A DNA stretch of 64,000 nt, taken from NCBI GenBank assembly GCA_035999765.1, contig CP108521.1:4278001-4342000 (forward strand), read 5' to 3'. The notes under the pieces were generated by a model. That model did not search any database, was not told the DNA's origin, and saw only the letters and a list, made by a program, of their open reading frames with translations. Of the stretch, positions 44,648 through 52,566 are shown in pieces. Origin of the DNA: Streptomyces sp. NBC_01231. Its GTDB lineage: Bacteria; Actinomycetota; Actinomycetes; Streptomycetales; Streptomycetaceae. Within the stretch, counting starts at the first letter, position 1. The number at the start of each line of letters is the position of its first letter. A program made the position numbers and the translations under genes.

Positions 44648-45022
44648 ATGGCCAACACCGAAACCACACTCAAAGAAGCGCTGGCCACCATCGAGGGCGC
44701 CACCGGTGTCGCGCTCGTCGACTACACCAGCGGTATGGCGCTGGGCACCCTGGGCGGCAGCAAGGGCTTCGACCTCAATGTCGCCGCCGCCGGCAACACC
44801 GACGTCGTCCGCTCGAAGATGCGCACCATGGAGCACCTCGGGCTCAAGGCCCAGATCGAGGACATCCTGATCACACTGTCCGACCAGTACCACCTGATCC
44901 GCCTGATCAGCGGCCGGGGCGGCAACGGCCTGTTCCTCTACCTGGTTCTCGACGCCAAGCGGGCCAACCTGGCGATGGCCCGCCACCAGCTGAAGCGGAT
45001 CGAGGAGGACCTGGAGGTCTGA
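44648..45022 (+). CDS. Roadblock/LC7-domain protein
   Basis: The start is ATG 44648 with GAGGAA; the product is 124 aa, a bare roadblock domain: TLKEALATIEGATGVALVDYTSGMALGTLGGSK, TMEHLGLKAQIEDILITLSDQYHLIRLI and GNGLFLYLVLDAKRANLAMARHQLKRIEEDLEV. It is the most canonical of the three roadblock proteins here. Its N-terminal half matches the first gene of the cluster, so the set probably grew by duplication and may form hetero-oligomers. Confidence 0.87.
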   Translation: MANTETTLKEALATIEGATGVALVDYTSGMALGTLGGSKGFDLNVAAAGNTDVVRSKMRTMEHLGLKAQIEDILITLSDQYHLIRLISGRGGNGLFLYLVLDAKRANLAMARHQLKRIEEDLEV

Positions 45023-45037
45023 CGCGACGGGCCCCAG

Positions 45038-45089
45038 GCCCTGTCCTGGACGCCTGTCCTCGGCGCCTGTCCTCGGCGCCTGTCCTAGA
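45038..45089 (-). repeat. 13-bp repeat starting at a stop codon
   Basis: On the minus strand the units are TCTAGGACAGGCG, CCGAGGACAGGCG (twice) and TCCAGGACAGGGC. The TAG of unit one is the stop of the membrane-protein gene. The array fills the gap between two convergent genes. Confidence 0.85.
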
Positions 45090-45669
45090 CGAGGGCCGCG
45101 GTGCGGCGGCGGGCTCCACCCGGGGCCGCGTCGCCCGCCGCGATACCTGTGCCGCAGTACGCCCTGACCGCCTTGCCGGCCGGGCGTCCGCCGTCCGCGG
45201 CGAGCCAGTCGACCCGCACCCACAGCAGCGCGTCCTCGGCGCGTTCCCGCCGCCCGAGCCAGGCGGCCTTCAGCCGCAGCCCGGTGCCGCAGCCGGCGAG
45301 CAGCATGCCCCCGGCGGCGGGCACGGCGAACGCGCTGCCCAGCGCGGCGAGGAAGCCGAGCAGCAGCCACCAGCGGTGTCCTAGGCGCCAGTTGCGCACG
45401 CTCACCGCACGGTCCTGGAGCACATCGTGCTTGCCCGCGCGGGCGGCCGAGCCGGCCAGAGCGACGTACCGCTGACGACGGTGGGACGCCACGACCGCGA
45501 CCGCGACGACGAACAGCGCCGCCCCGGCCATCACCCCGATCCGCCGGCCCGTGACACCGGGCACCAGCACACCGATCCCCGCCGCGAACACCCCGAGCCA
45601 CCACATGGGCGCGGCTCCGGCCCGTACGACGACAGCCACCCGAGCCAGCCCCTGACCTCCGCGTGACAC
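45085..45669 (-). CDS. Membrane protein, unknown function
   Basis: GTG 45669 has GAGGAGG six bases upstream, giving 194 aa. Hydrophobic segments lie near residues 18-38 and 42-62 (PMWWLGVFAAGIGVLV and GVMAGAALFVVAVAVVA), with one or two more around 98-130 (RWWLLLGFLAALGSAFAV and AGGMLLAGCG). Basic loops (RRQRYVALAGSAARAGKHD) and a basic tail suggest a cytosolic C-terminus. It converges on the roadblock cluster. I do not recognise a family. Confidence 0.75.
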   Translation of the reverse strand: MSRGGQGLARVAVVVRAGAAPMWWLGVFAAGIGVLVPGVTGRRIGVMAGAALFVVAVAVVASHRRQRYVALAGSAARAGKHDVLQDRAVSVRNWRLGHRWWLLLGFLAALGSAFAVPAAGGMLLAGCGTGLRLKAAWLGRRERAEDALLWVRVDWLAADGGRPAGKAVRAYCGTGIAAGDAAPGGARRRTAALV

Positions 45670-45763
45670 GCTCCGCCTCCTCGTCGCCCAGCACGATTTC
45701 TGGTCGCGCAGATTAACGGGTGAAGGTGAGACGAGTCTGAGAGCGACCCGAGCTCACCCGCGC

Positions 45764-46672
45764 TCACTCGACGAACAGCCCCCGCGCCGCCGCCTTCGCG
45801 TCGAACTCCTCGAGCCGGGCCTGCGCCTCGGGCAGGTCGTCGCACATCGCCTCCAGCAGGACCCGGCCCAGCAGCATCGGCGCGCAGGCCGTGTCGAAGG
45901 CGAGTCCGGTGCCGACGGCGGCCGGCAGCAGCAGGTCGGACACCTTGGCGACCGGTGCGAAGGCGGAGTCGGCGACGGTCACCACGGTCAGCCCCGCCTC
46001 CTTGGCGTAGGCGAGGGTGTCCACGACCTCGCGCGGGTGCCGGGGCAGCGCGAAGCACAGCAGTGCGGTGGCGCCCGCGTGCACGGCGGCGTCGATCCGG
46101 TCGTGGATCATCGTGCCGCCCTCGTTGAGCAGCCGTACGTCCGGATGGACCTTGGCGGCGAAGTACGCGAAGCCGTACGACTGCGAGGCCGCGGCACGCA
46201 GTCCGAGCACGGGCAGGGGGCGCGAGGCGGCGAGCAGCCGCCCCGCCCGCCGCACCGGCCGCGGGTCGGCCAGCACCTCCGCCAGGAGCCGCAGGTTCTC
46301 GATCTCGGCCTCGACGGCCTGCTGGTACTCGTTGTACGAGGCCGCGTCCGCGGCCGGTTCGGCGGGCGCGACCTCGCGCAGGTGCTTGCGCAGCGCCGGG
46401 TAGCCGTCGAAGCCGAGGGCGACCGCGAAGCGGGTCACGGACGGCTGGCTGACCCCGGCCAGCTCCGCCAGCTCCACGCTCGACAGGAACGGCACGTCGG
46501 AGGCCCGCCGCACCATGCTGTGCGCGATCCGCCGCTGGGTGGGCGTCAGCCGGTGTCCCTCGAACAGGACCTGCAACCGTGCGGCGGGGCTGTCCGGCAC
46601 GGCCGCGCCGCCACCTCGCACGCCCGTGTCCGCGCTTGCGTCCGCCACGTTCGCGTTCCCGTCCCCGCTCAT
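45764..46672 (-). CDS. RpiR/MurR-family transcriptional regulator
   Basis: ATG 46672 has GGAGGGGGA and overlaps the lyase stop (ATGA), giving 302 aa. The HTH_6 domain is FLSSVELAELAGVSQPSVTRFAVALGFDGYPALRKHL. The SIS sugar/ligand-binding domain follows with GLRAAASQSYGFAYFAAKV, LLNEGGTMIHDRI, HAGATALLCFALPRHPREVVDTLAYAKEAG and VTVADSAFAPVAKVSDLLLP. Such proteins usually repress catabolic genes and respond to a phosphorylated or small ligand. Coupling to the lyase and an operator in the divergent promoter make lyase and transporter the likely targets. Confidence 0.93.
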   Translation of the reverse strand: MSGDGNANVADASADTGVRGGGAAVPDSPAARLQVLFEGHRLTPTQRRIAHSMVRRASDVPFLSSVELAELAGVSQPSVTRFAVALGFDGYPALRKHLREVAPAEPAADAASYNEYQQAVEAEIENLRLLAEVLADPRPVRRAGRLLAASRPLPVLGLRAAASQSYGFAYFAAKVHPDVRLLNEGGTMIHDRIDAAVHAGATALLCFALPRHPREVVDTLAYAKEAGLTVVTVADSAFAPVAKVSDLLLPAAVGTGLAFDTACAPMLLGRVLLEAMCDDLPEAQARLEEFDAKAAARGLFVE

Positions 46673-48177
46673 GCGTCGCTCCCCCTCCAGATGTCCGTGA
46701 ACCGGTCGAGCAGTGCGGCCGCCGCTGTCACGTCGTGCGTGAGCGGCCGGTCGGCCGGGTCCTCGTCGAGCACCGACTCGGCGAGTTCCAGCGCGTGGCC
46801 CACCCCGAGCCCGGGCTCGGGCTCGAGGCCGCGCTGACGCAGCGCCCGTACTGCGGCGACGAGTTCGCAGCCGACGACGAGCCGGTACGCACCGCACGCG
46901 CGCAGCGTCTGGCGTGCGGCGAGCGAGGCGAAGCTGGCCTGTTCCTCGACGCCTCGGGAGAGTACAGCGTGCCCGAGGGAGGCGGGCGCGGAGAAGGCCC
47001 GCAGGTCGCCGAGGGCCGCGGCGGCGGCGTACTCCAGGATCATCACGCCGGAGGAGGCGGGCTCCGGATCTGCGAGGAAGGGCCGCAGCCGGGTGAAGGC
47101 GGGCTCGTTCAGGGACGCCAGCCGGGACGTCGACAGCCGGGCCACCTGGGTCATCGCCAGCCTGAAGTGGTCCAGGGCGAGGGCGAGTTGGGCCTGGTAG
47201 AAGCCGCCGTGGTGGTAGGCGGCCAGGTCCTCGGGGCAGATCAGCGGGTTCTCGGCGGCCGCGTTGATCTCGATCGCGAGGACCTCCTCCAGGGCGTCGG
47301 CCGCGTCGTGTGCCGGGCCGTGGACCTGGGGCAGGCAGCGGAAGCCGTACGGGTCCTGGAGCCGGCCGAGCGGCGGGGTGGGCCGGTCGACGGCGCCGAT
47401 CAACGTCCGCATCCGGCGGGCGACTTCGCTGGAGCCGCGGTGCGGGCGGGCGGCGTGCACGGGGGCGGCGTAGGCCTCGTGCGAGCCGTCGACGGCGAGC
47501 AGGGACAGGGCGCCGACGATCTGGGTGGCCTCCAGGAGTCCGCGCAGTTCGTGCAGGGCGAGGGCGGACTGGCCGAGGGTGAGGGCGTTGCTGCTGATGA
47601 AGGCGAGGGCGTCGTTGTTGTCGAGCGGCTGGGGTTCGGGGGCGCCCGTTCCCCGCCAGGGGTGTTCGCCGGCCAGCGCCAGGCCGGCCTGGGCGAGGGC
47701 GGCGATGTCGCCGGTGCCGACGGACCCGAACTCGTTCACGACCGGGTGGGCCCCGCTCTCCAGCGCCTCGCACAGGGCGGTGACGACGCTGGGCCTGAGA
47801 CCCGCACCGCCGGCCAGCAGTTGGTTGGCGCGCACCGCGAGCATCGCGCGCACCTCTCGGGCGGGCAGTTCCTCACCGATGGCCCCGGCGTGACTGCGCA
47901 GCAGCCTGAGGCCGTGTTCGGTGGCCGCCTCGGTGGGCACGTCCTCGTTCCGGTTCGCTCCGACGCCGGTGGAGCGGCCGTAGACGCGCCCGGTGGCGGC
48001 GATCTGCCGGGCGGCGTCCCAGGCTCCCTCGACGCGCCGGGTCGCCTCGCTCCCGGGAACCGGTCGCGCGGTCCCGTCGGCGAGCCGGACGACGTCCCCG
48101 ACGCCGAGGCCGACGCCGTCGAGGACGACGAGAGCGGAGCCCGTAGTCCGCGGCGGGTCCACGATCTGAGACGACAT
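46669..48177 (-). CDS. Aromatic amino acid lyase (HAL/PAL superfamily) with Gly-Thr-Gly in place of the MIO triad
   Basis: The start is ATG 48177 (MSSQIVDPP), giving 502 aa, the right length for the family; an ATG at 48228 adds 17 unlike residues. The HAL scaffold is clear: Tyr66 in VYGRSTGVGANRNED, Asn197 in FISSNALTLGQSAL, LQDPYGFRCLPQVHGP with Arg280, AENPLICPED, HHGGFYQAQLALALDHF and GVEEQASFASLAAR. The MIO-forming triad, Ala-Ser-Gly in HutH, is Gly154-Thr155-Gly156 here (FGSVGTGDIAAL). A standard MIO is therefore doubtful. It is coupled to an RpiR regulator and divergent from an OpuC-type transporter. Confidence 0.88.
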   Translation of the reverse strand: MSSQIVDPPRTTGSALVVLDGVGLGVGDVVRLADGTARPVPGSEATRRVEGAWDAARQIAATGRVYGRSTGVGANRNEDVPTEAATEHGLRLLRSHAGAIGEELPAREVRAMLAVRANQLLAGGAGLRPSVVTALCEALESGAHPVVNEFGSVGTGDIAALAQAGLALAGEHPWRGTGAPEPQPLDNNDALAFISSNALTLGQSALALHELRGLLEATQIVGALSLLAVDGSHEAYAAPVHAARPHRGSSEVARRMRTLIGAVDRPTPPLGRLQDPYGFRCLPQVHGPAHDAADALEEVLAIEINAAAENPLICPEDLAAYHHGGFYQAQLALALDHFRLAMTQVARLSTSRLASLNEPAFTRLRPFLADPEPASSGVMILEYAAAAALGDLRAFSAPASLGHAVLSRGVEEQASFASLAARQTLRACGAYRLVVGCELVAAVRALRQRGLEPEPGLGVGHALELAESVLDEDPADRPLTHDVTAAAALLDRFTDIWRGSDA

Positions 48178-48243
48178 TGAACCCCAAACCCTTCTCAAAC
48201 AGGACAGCTGATCTTGCTTCGCGGTCATCTGTTACCTCGGATT

Positions 48244-48257
48244 AACGCCGAGGCGTT
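48244..48257. promoter_or_regulatory. AACGCC-GA-GGCGTT operator candidate
   Basis: This perfect 6-bp inverted repeat with a 2-bp spacer lies in the divergent promoter between lyase and transporter. It overlaps a TTGACA-like hexamer at 48256-48261. A second inverted repeat, CCTCGG-N7-CCGAGG (48235-48253), overlaps it. It is well placed for control of both units by the adjacent RpiR protein. Confidence 0.55.
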
Positions 48258-48319
48258 GACAACCTATTCACCTACCAAGAACTCTGCATGACGTTATACA
48301 GCCGGGCAAGGGACAACTC

Positions 48320-49378
48320 ATGATCCAGTTCGACGCGGTCCACAAGCGCTTCCCCAACGGCACGACAGCAGTCCACGACCTCTCCCTGGAAATGCCGGAA
48401 GGCGGCGTGACGGTCCTCGTCGGATCCTCCGGTTGCGGCAAGACCACCACCCTGCGCATGGTCAACCGGATGGTCGAACCGACCTCCGGCACCATCCGGG
48501 TCGGCGGCAAGGACGTCCAGCGGCAGGACGCGGCCGAGCTGCGCCGCTCCATCGGGTACGTCATCCAGCAGTCGGGCCTCTTCCCGCACCGCACGGTGCT
48601 CGACAACATCGCCACGGTGCCGCTGCTGCTGGGCCACGGCCGCCGCAGGGCCAGGGCCCGCGCAGCCGAACTGCTGGAGACCGTCGGTCTCACCGCGGAG
48701 GCCGGCAAGCGGTACCCGCACCAGCTCTCCGGCGGGCAGCAGCAGCGCGTCGGTGTCGCCCGCGCGCTCGCCGCCGACCCTCCGGTGCTGCTCATGGACG
48801 AGCCGTTCGGCGCGGTCGACCCGGTGGTGCGCACCCAACTCCAGGACGAACTGCTGCGTTTGCAGAAGGAGTTGAGCAAGACCATCGTCTTCGTCACACA
48901 CGACATCGACGAGGCCGTACGGCTCGGCGACCGCATCGCGATCTTCCGCACCGGGGGCCACCTCGTCCAGTGCGCCCCGCCCACCGAACTTCTCGCCCGC
49001 CCGGCCGACGACTTCGTCGCCGACTTCCTCGGCGCCGAGCGCGGCCTGAAGCTGCTCTCGCTGAAGACCCTCGCGGACGTCCCGCAGGGCCCGGCCCCCG
49101 AGGGCGGCGCCTGGACGCTGGCCCTCGACGAGGCACGCAAGCCGCTGCACTGGACGTCGAAGGACGCCGAACTCCCCGTACGAGCGCTCAAGGACGGCGA
49201 CTCCCTGCTGTCGGCGCTCAACGAGTCGGTCGCCTCCCCCACCGGTCTGATCGCTCGGGTCGACGCGGCCGGAGTCCTCACCGGCGTCTCGTCCCGCGAC
49301 GACATCCACGCCCACGCGGGCCGGGCCCACACCGAAGCCCGCGCCGAAGCCCCGACCGGGAAGGGCGTGGCCGCATGA
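48320..49378 (+). CDS. ABC transporter ATPase, OpuCA/ProV type
   Basis: This 352-aa protein has Walker A GSSGCGKTT, Q-loop IQQSGLFPH, signature LSGGQQQR, Walker B VLLMDEPFGAVDP and the H-loop VTHDIDEA. The LFPHRTVLDNIATVP segment is typical of the quaternary-amine (betaine/choline/carnitine) group. The C-terminal 90 residues (LPVRALKDGDSLLSALNESVAS) are a remnant CBS-like regulatory region. It is the first gene of a four-gene transporter operon, overlapping the next gene by ATGA. Confidence 0.95.
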   Translation: MIQFDAVHKRFPNGTTAVHDLSLEMPEGGVTVLVGSSGCGKTTTLRMVNRMVEPTSGTIRVGGKDVQRQDAAELRRSIGYVIQQSGLFPHRTVLDNIATVPLLLGHGRRRARARAAELLETVGLTAEAGKRYPHQLSGGQQQRVGVARALAADPPVLLMDEPFGAVDPVVRTQLQDELLRLQKELSKTIVFVTHDIDEAVRLGDRIAIFRTGGHLVQCAPPTELLARPADDFVADFLGAERGLKLLSLKTLADVPQGPAPEGGAWTLALDEARKPLHWTSKDAELPVRALKDGDSLLSALNESVASPTGLIARVDAAGVLTGVSSRDDIHAHAGRAHTEARAEAPTGKGVAA

Positions 49379-50016
49379 CCGTCGACTGGTCGTGGATATC
49401 CGGCCACACCGACGACCTCACCACCCTCACCCTCTCCCACCTCCAGGCGGCCCTGACCGCCGTCCTCCTCGGCCTGCTGATCAGCCTGCCCCTGGCCGTG
49501 GTGGCCCACCGGGTCCGCCCCCTGCGCGGCTTCCTGCTCGGTCTGTCGAACGTCCTGTTCACGATCCCGTCGATCGCGGTCTTCGTGCTCCTGCTGCCGA
49601 TCAGCGGACTCACCCGCACCACAACCGTCATCGGCCTGACGATCTACACCCTGGTCGTCCTGCTCCGCAACACCGTCGAGGGCCTCGACTCGGTCCCCGC
49701 GAGGACGAAGGAGGCCGCGAAGGCGATGGGCACCCGCCCGCTGCGCACGCTCCTCACCGTCGAACTCCCCCTGGCACTCCCCGTGATCATGGCGGGCGTC
49801 CGGATCGCGACCGTCATGTCGATCTCCCTGGTCTCGGTCGCCACCTACATCGGCGACGGCGGCCTCGGCCAGCTCTTCACCGACGGCTTCCAGCGCAACT
49901 ACCCGACCCCGGTGATCGTGGGAGTGGTCCTGACCCTGTTGCTGGCGGTGGTGGCGGACGCGCTCCTGGTGGCGGTCCAGTACGTCCTCACCCCGTGGAA
50001 GAGGCGGCGAGCCTGA
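49375..50016 (+). CDS. ABC transporter permease, OpuCB/ProW type
   Basis: The start is ATG 49375 in the overlap, giving 213 aa. About five TM helices surround the coupling segment DSVPARTKEAAKAMGTRPLRTLLTVELPLALPVIMAGVRIATVMSISLVSVATYIGDGGLG, the classic binding-protein-dependent permease motif. It pairs with the second permease, which starts in the stop (TGATG). Substrate class follows the transporter family: small quaternary amines or betaines. Confidence 0.95.
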   Translation: MTVDWSWISGHTDDLTTLTLSHLQAALTAVLLGLLISLPLAVVAHRVRPLRGFLLGLSNVLFTIPSIAVFVLLLPISGLTRTTTVIGLTIYTLVVLLRNTVEGLDSVPARTKEAAKAMGTRPLRTLLTVELPLALPVIMAGVRIATVMSISLVSVATYIGDGGLGQLFTDGFQRNYPTPVIVGVVLTLLLAVVADALLVAVQYVLTPWKRRRA

Positions 50017-50678
50017 TGTACGAACTCTTCAAGAACCTCGGCTCCTGGCTGACCGGCGCCGCCCAGTGGTCCGGCTCGGACGGCATCGCCCACCGCCTCG
50101 TCGAACACCTCCAGTACTCGCTCCTGGCCACGCTCATCGCGACCGCCATCGGACTGCCGCTGGGCCTGCTGATCGGCCACACCGGCAGGGGCGCGTTCCT
50201 CGCCATCAACCTCGCGTCCTTCGGCCGCGCCCTGCCGACCGTCGGCCTGGTCGTCCTGGTCTTCCTGGCCGGCGGCCTGTCGATGCTGCCGGTGTACGTC
50301 GCCCTGGTCGCCCTCGCGGTCCCGGCGATCGTCACCAACACCTACGCCGGGATGACCGCCGTCGACCCGGACGTGAAGGACGCCGCGCGCGGCCAGGGGA
50401 TGCGCGCCCACCAGGTCCTCCTCCAGGTGGAACTCCCCCTCGCCCTCCCGCTGATCATGACGGGCCTGCGCCTCGCGCTCATCCAGGTGGTGGCCACCGC
50501 CACGATCGCCGCCTACGTCTCCTTCGGGGGCCTGGGCCGCTATGTCTTCGACGGCCTCGCCCAGCGCGACCTCGTCCAGGTACTCGGCGGCGCGGTGCTG
50601 GTAGCCGCGGTCGCCGTCGTCCTGGACCTGGCCCTCAGCGGCCTCCAGCGCTTCCTCTTCCGCCACCGCACCGCCTAG
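50016..50678 (+). CDS. ABC transporter permease, OpuCD/ProW type
   Basis: ATG 50016 shares one base with the previous stop; the product is 220 aa. TM helices surround ALPTVGLVVLVFL and the EAA-like loop DPDVKDAARGQGMRAHQVLLQVELPLALPLIMTGLRLALIQVVATATIAAYVSFGGLG. It is the second membrane subunit of the heterodimeric pore and is followed 12 bp later by the binding protein. Confidence 0.95.
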   Translation: MYELFKNLGSWLTGAAQWSGSDGIAHRLVEHLQYSLLATLIATAIGLPLGLLIGHTGRGAFLAINLASFGRALPTVGLVVLVFLAGGLSMLPVYVALVALAVPAIVTNTYAGMTAVDPDVKDAARGQGMRAHQVLLQVELPLALPLIMTGLRLALIQVVATATIAAYVSFGGLGRYVFDGLAQRDLVQVLGGAVLVAAVAVVLDLALSGLQRFLFRHRTA

Positions 50679-50690
50679 GGAACCAACGAA

Positions 50691-51626
50691 ATGAACCGTC
50701 GTACTCTGCTCGGCGCGCTCGCAGGAGCGGCCGTCACCGTCCCCGCCCTCTCCGCCTGCTCCAGCGGCATCACCTCCCTCGACAGCCAGGGCACCACCTC
50801 CGGTGGCGGCGGCTCCAGCAAGGGCGGGGTCACCATCGGCACCGCCAACTTCACGGAGAACCAGGTCCTGGGCTACCTGTACGCGGCCGTCCTCGGGACA
50901 GCCGGCGTACAGACCACCGTCCGCCCGAACCTAGGCACCCGCGAGATCCTGATCCCCGCGCTCAAGGGCGGCGACATCGACCTCCTCCCCGAGTACCAGG
51001 GCGCCCTCCTGCACTACCTGGATCCCAAGGCGACGGCGACCGAGGAGGGCGCGATGCAGAACGCCCTCGCCGTCGCTCTCCCGGCCGGCCTCCAGGTGCT
51101 TCCGTACGGCATGGCCGAGGACTCCGACGCGTTCGTCGTCACCCGCGAGACCGCCCGGAAGTACGGCCTGACCTCCCTCGCCGACCTGCGGAAACAGAAC
51201 GGCAAGCTGGTCGTCGGTGCCGCGCCCGAGGTGAAGAAGCGCCAGGTGGGCGTGGTCGGCCTGAAGGACGTCTACGGGGTGGAGTTCAAGGAGTTCAAGT
51301 CCCTCGACTCGTCCGGCCCGCTGGTCAAGGGGGCCCTGAAGAAGGGCGACGTAGACGTGGCGAACCTCTTCACCACGGACACCGACATCCAGGCCAACGA
51401 CTGGGTGGTCCTGTCCGACCCGAAGAACCTGATCCCCGGCCAGCACATCGTCCCGCTCATCGCCGACCGCAAGGCCGACTCCACGGTCCGCAAGGCCCTC
51501 GCCCGCCTCGGCAACGTCCTCACCACCGCGCAGCTCACCGAGCTCAACCGCCAGGTGGACAAGGACAAGAAGGACCCGGAGGACGTGGCGAACGCCTACG
51601 CGAAGCAGCACGGGCTGGCGAAGTAG
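50691..51626 (+). CDS. Substrate-binding lipoprotein, OpuCC/ProX type
   Basis: This 311-aa protein has a lipoprotein signal: MNRRTLLGALAGAAVTVPALSAC with lipobox LSAC. Residues 50-305 form the QAT-family binding domain: GTANFTENQVLGYLYAAVL, LGTREILIPALKGGDIDLLPEYQGALLHYL, TTDTDIQANDWVVLSDPKNLIPGQ and VRKALARLGNVLTTAQLTELNRQV. Its relatives bind glycine betaine, choline, carnitine or ergothioneine through an aromatic cage. The divergent lyase suggests the ligand is a betaine-type amino acid. Confidence 0.93.
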   Translation: MNRRTLLGALAGAAVTVPALSACSSGITSLDSQGTTSGGGGSSKGGVTIGTANFTENQVLGYLYAAVLGTAGVQTTVRPNLGTREILIPALKGGDIDLLPEYQGALLHYLDPKATATEEGAMQNALAVALPAGLQVLPYGMAEDSDAFVVTRETARKYGLTSLADLRKQNGKLVVGAAPEVKKRQVGVVGLKDVYGVEFKEFKSLDSSGPLVKGALKKGDVDVANLFTTDTDIQANDWVVLSDPKNLIPGQHIVPLIADRKADSTVRKALARLGNVLTTAQLTELNRQVDKDKKDPEDVANAYAKQHGLAK

Positions 51627-51729
51627 CCGGCCCCCGAGGACGCCCGGCGCATCCGACCGGCGCGCCCCCATTCCAACAGGGGGGCTAACCCCAGTGCGGC
51701 GGGCGCGCGGGCTCCTTACGGTGGGTCAC

Positions 51730-52167
51730 ATGAGCGGAATTGACGCGCGGGACACCGAGCTGAAGAAGGAACTCGACGCCACCCTGCAGGCCCGCAGGGA
51801 GCTGGGCGAGGAGTACGAGTCCGCGCTGGTCGACTCGTTCCTGGAGAAGGTGGACCAGCGCATCGACGGCGCCGTGGAGCGCCGGGTGCGCCGGCAGATG
51901 GCCGAGCAGCAGATGGTGGCGGCGCGGGGTTCCCGGTCACCGCAGACCACGGACTCCTGGGGCGAGCGCTACGGCTTCGGCATCGTCTCGCTGGTCCTGG
52001 CGCTCCCGCTGTCCGCGATCGGCGCCGGCGTCACCGGCCTCCCCGGCCTGCTGACCACCTGGGCCGGCATCGTGGGCGTCAACGCCTTCCAGGCCGCCCG
52101 CGTCAACCCGGACCTCTTCCGGGGCCGCCGCCGCAAGGACGCCGAGGACGGCGACTGGAAGGACTGA
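51730..52167 (+). CDS. Small membrane protein with coiled-coil N-terminus
   Basis: I start it at ATG 51730 (MSGIDARDTEL), giving 145 aa. Residues 1-60 are charged and helical (KKELDATLQARRELGEEYESALVDSFLEKVDQRIDGAVERRVRRQM). A hydrophobic hairpin (about 82-122, GFGIVSLVLALPLSAIGAGVTGLPGLLTTWAGIVGVNAF) and a short charged tail follow. It is a conserved Streptomyces type without a named function. It converges with cystathionine beta-synthase. Confidence 0.82.
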   Translation: MSGIDARDTELKKELDATLQARRELGEEYESALVDSFLEKVDQRIDGAVERRVRRQMAEQQMVAARGSRSPQTTDSWGERYGFGIVSLVLALPLSAIGAGVTGLPGLLTTWAGIVGVNAFQAARVNPDLFRGRRRKDAEDGDWKD

Positions 52168-52247
52168 CGCCCGACGCCCGTTCACGCGCGCGGAGCGCGT
52201 AACGGGGCTCGCGGGGCGGGGATCGCTGAGACCGAGAAGTTTGTGCG

Positions 52248-52297
52248 CGGGGACCGCCGCACCCCCTGTACGGGGGGCGGGACGACGGCGGTCCCCG
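52248..52297. terminator. Large two-tier stem-loop
   Basis: The outer 12-bp perfect stem CGGGGACCGCCG/CGGCGGTCCCCG encloses an inner CCCCC-T-GTAC-GGGGG hairpin. It lies about 80 bp after the small membrane protein stop. Confidence 0.6.
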
Positions 52298-52515
52298 CGG
52301 GGGACGCGGGCCGGGTCAGGCCTGGCTTGCGCGTCCTAGGCGTCTGTGGAGGTCCGGGAGCCGCTCCGGAGGTCCGTGACGCCGTTTCGGTGCCGGCTGG
52401 GCGGGGAGCCGCTCCCGCCCTGCCGACATCCACTAATGTGCCGGACCCGTGTTAAGCGTGTGCTGCGAGGACGTGACACGCTCGTACCACTTCTGCGAAG
52501 TCCACCGATGGGGTG

Positions 52516-52534
52516 GGCGAACCGCAAGTTCGCC
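52516..52534 (-). terminator. Short hairpin after cystathionine beta-synthase
   Basis: GGCGAAC-CGCAA-GTTCGCC, a 7-bp perfect stem, lies 33 bp past the stop on the minus strand. Confidence 0.5.
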
Positions 52535-52566
52535 ACCGGCACCGGCAGTTCGCCGCAGGTTTGCCG

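Larger units (their letters stand above)
52168..52566. other. Intergenic region with strong secondary structures
   Basis: These 399 bp between convergent genes hold no ORF with a ribosome site or family match. Two stem-loops at 52248-52297 and 52516-52534 account for both transcription ends. The rest is GC-rich and featureless to me. Confidence 0.55.

Noticed and set aside
42695..45022. Conservon (cvn) cluster
   Set aside because: The sensor, DUF742 and GTPase genes of conservons are missing, and DUF4388 is not a conservon member.
46669..48177. Calling this gene hutH
   Set aside because: Near hut genes it is tempting, but the MIO triad is absent and its partner genes are an RpiR regulator and a quaternary-amine transporter.
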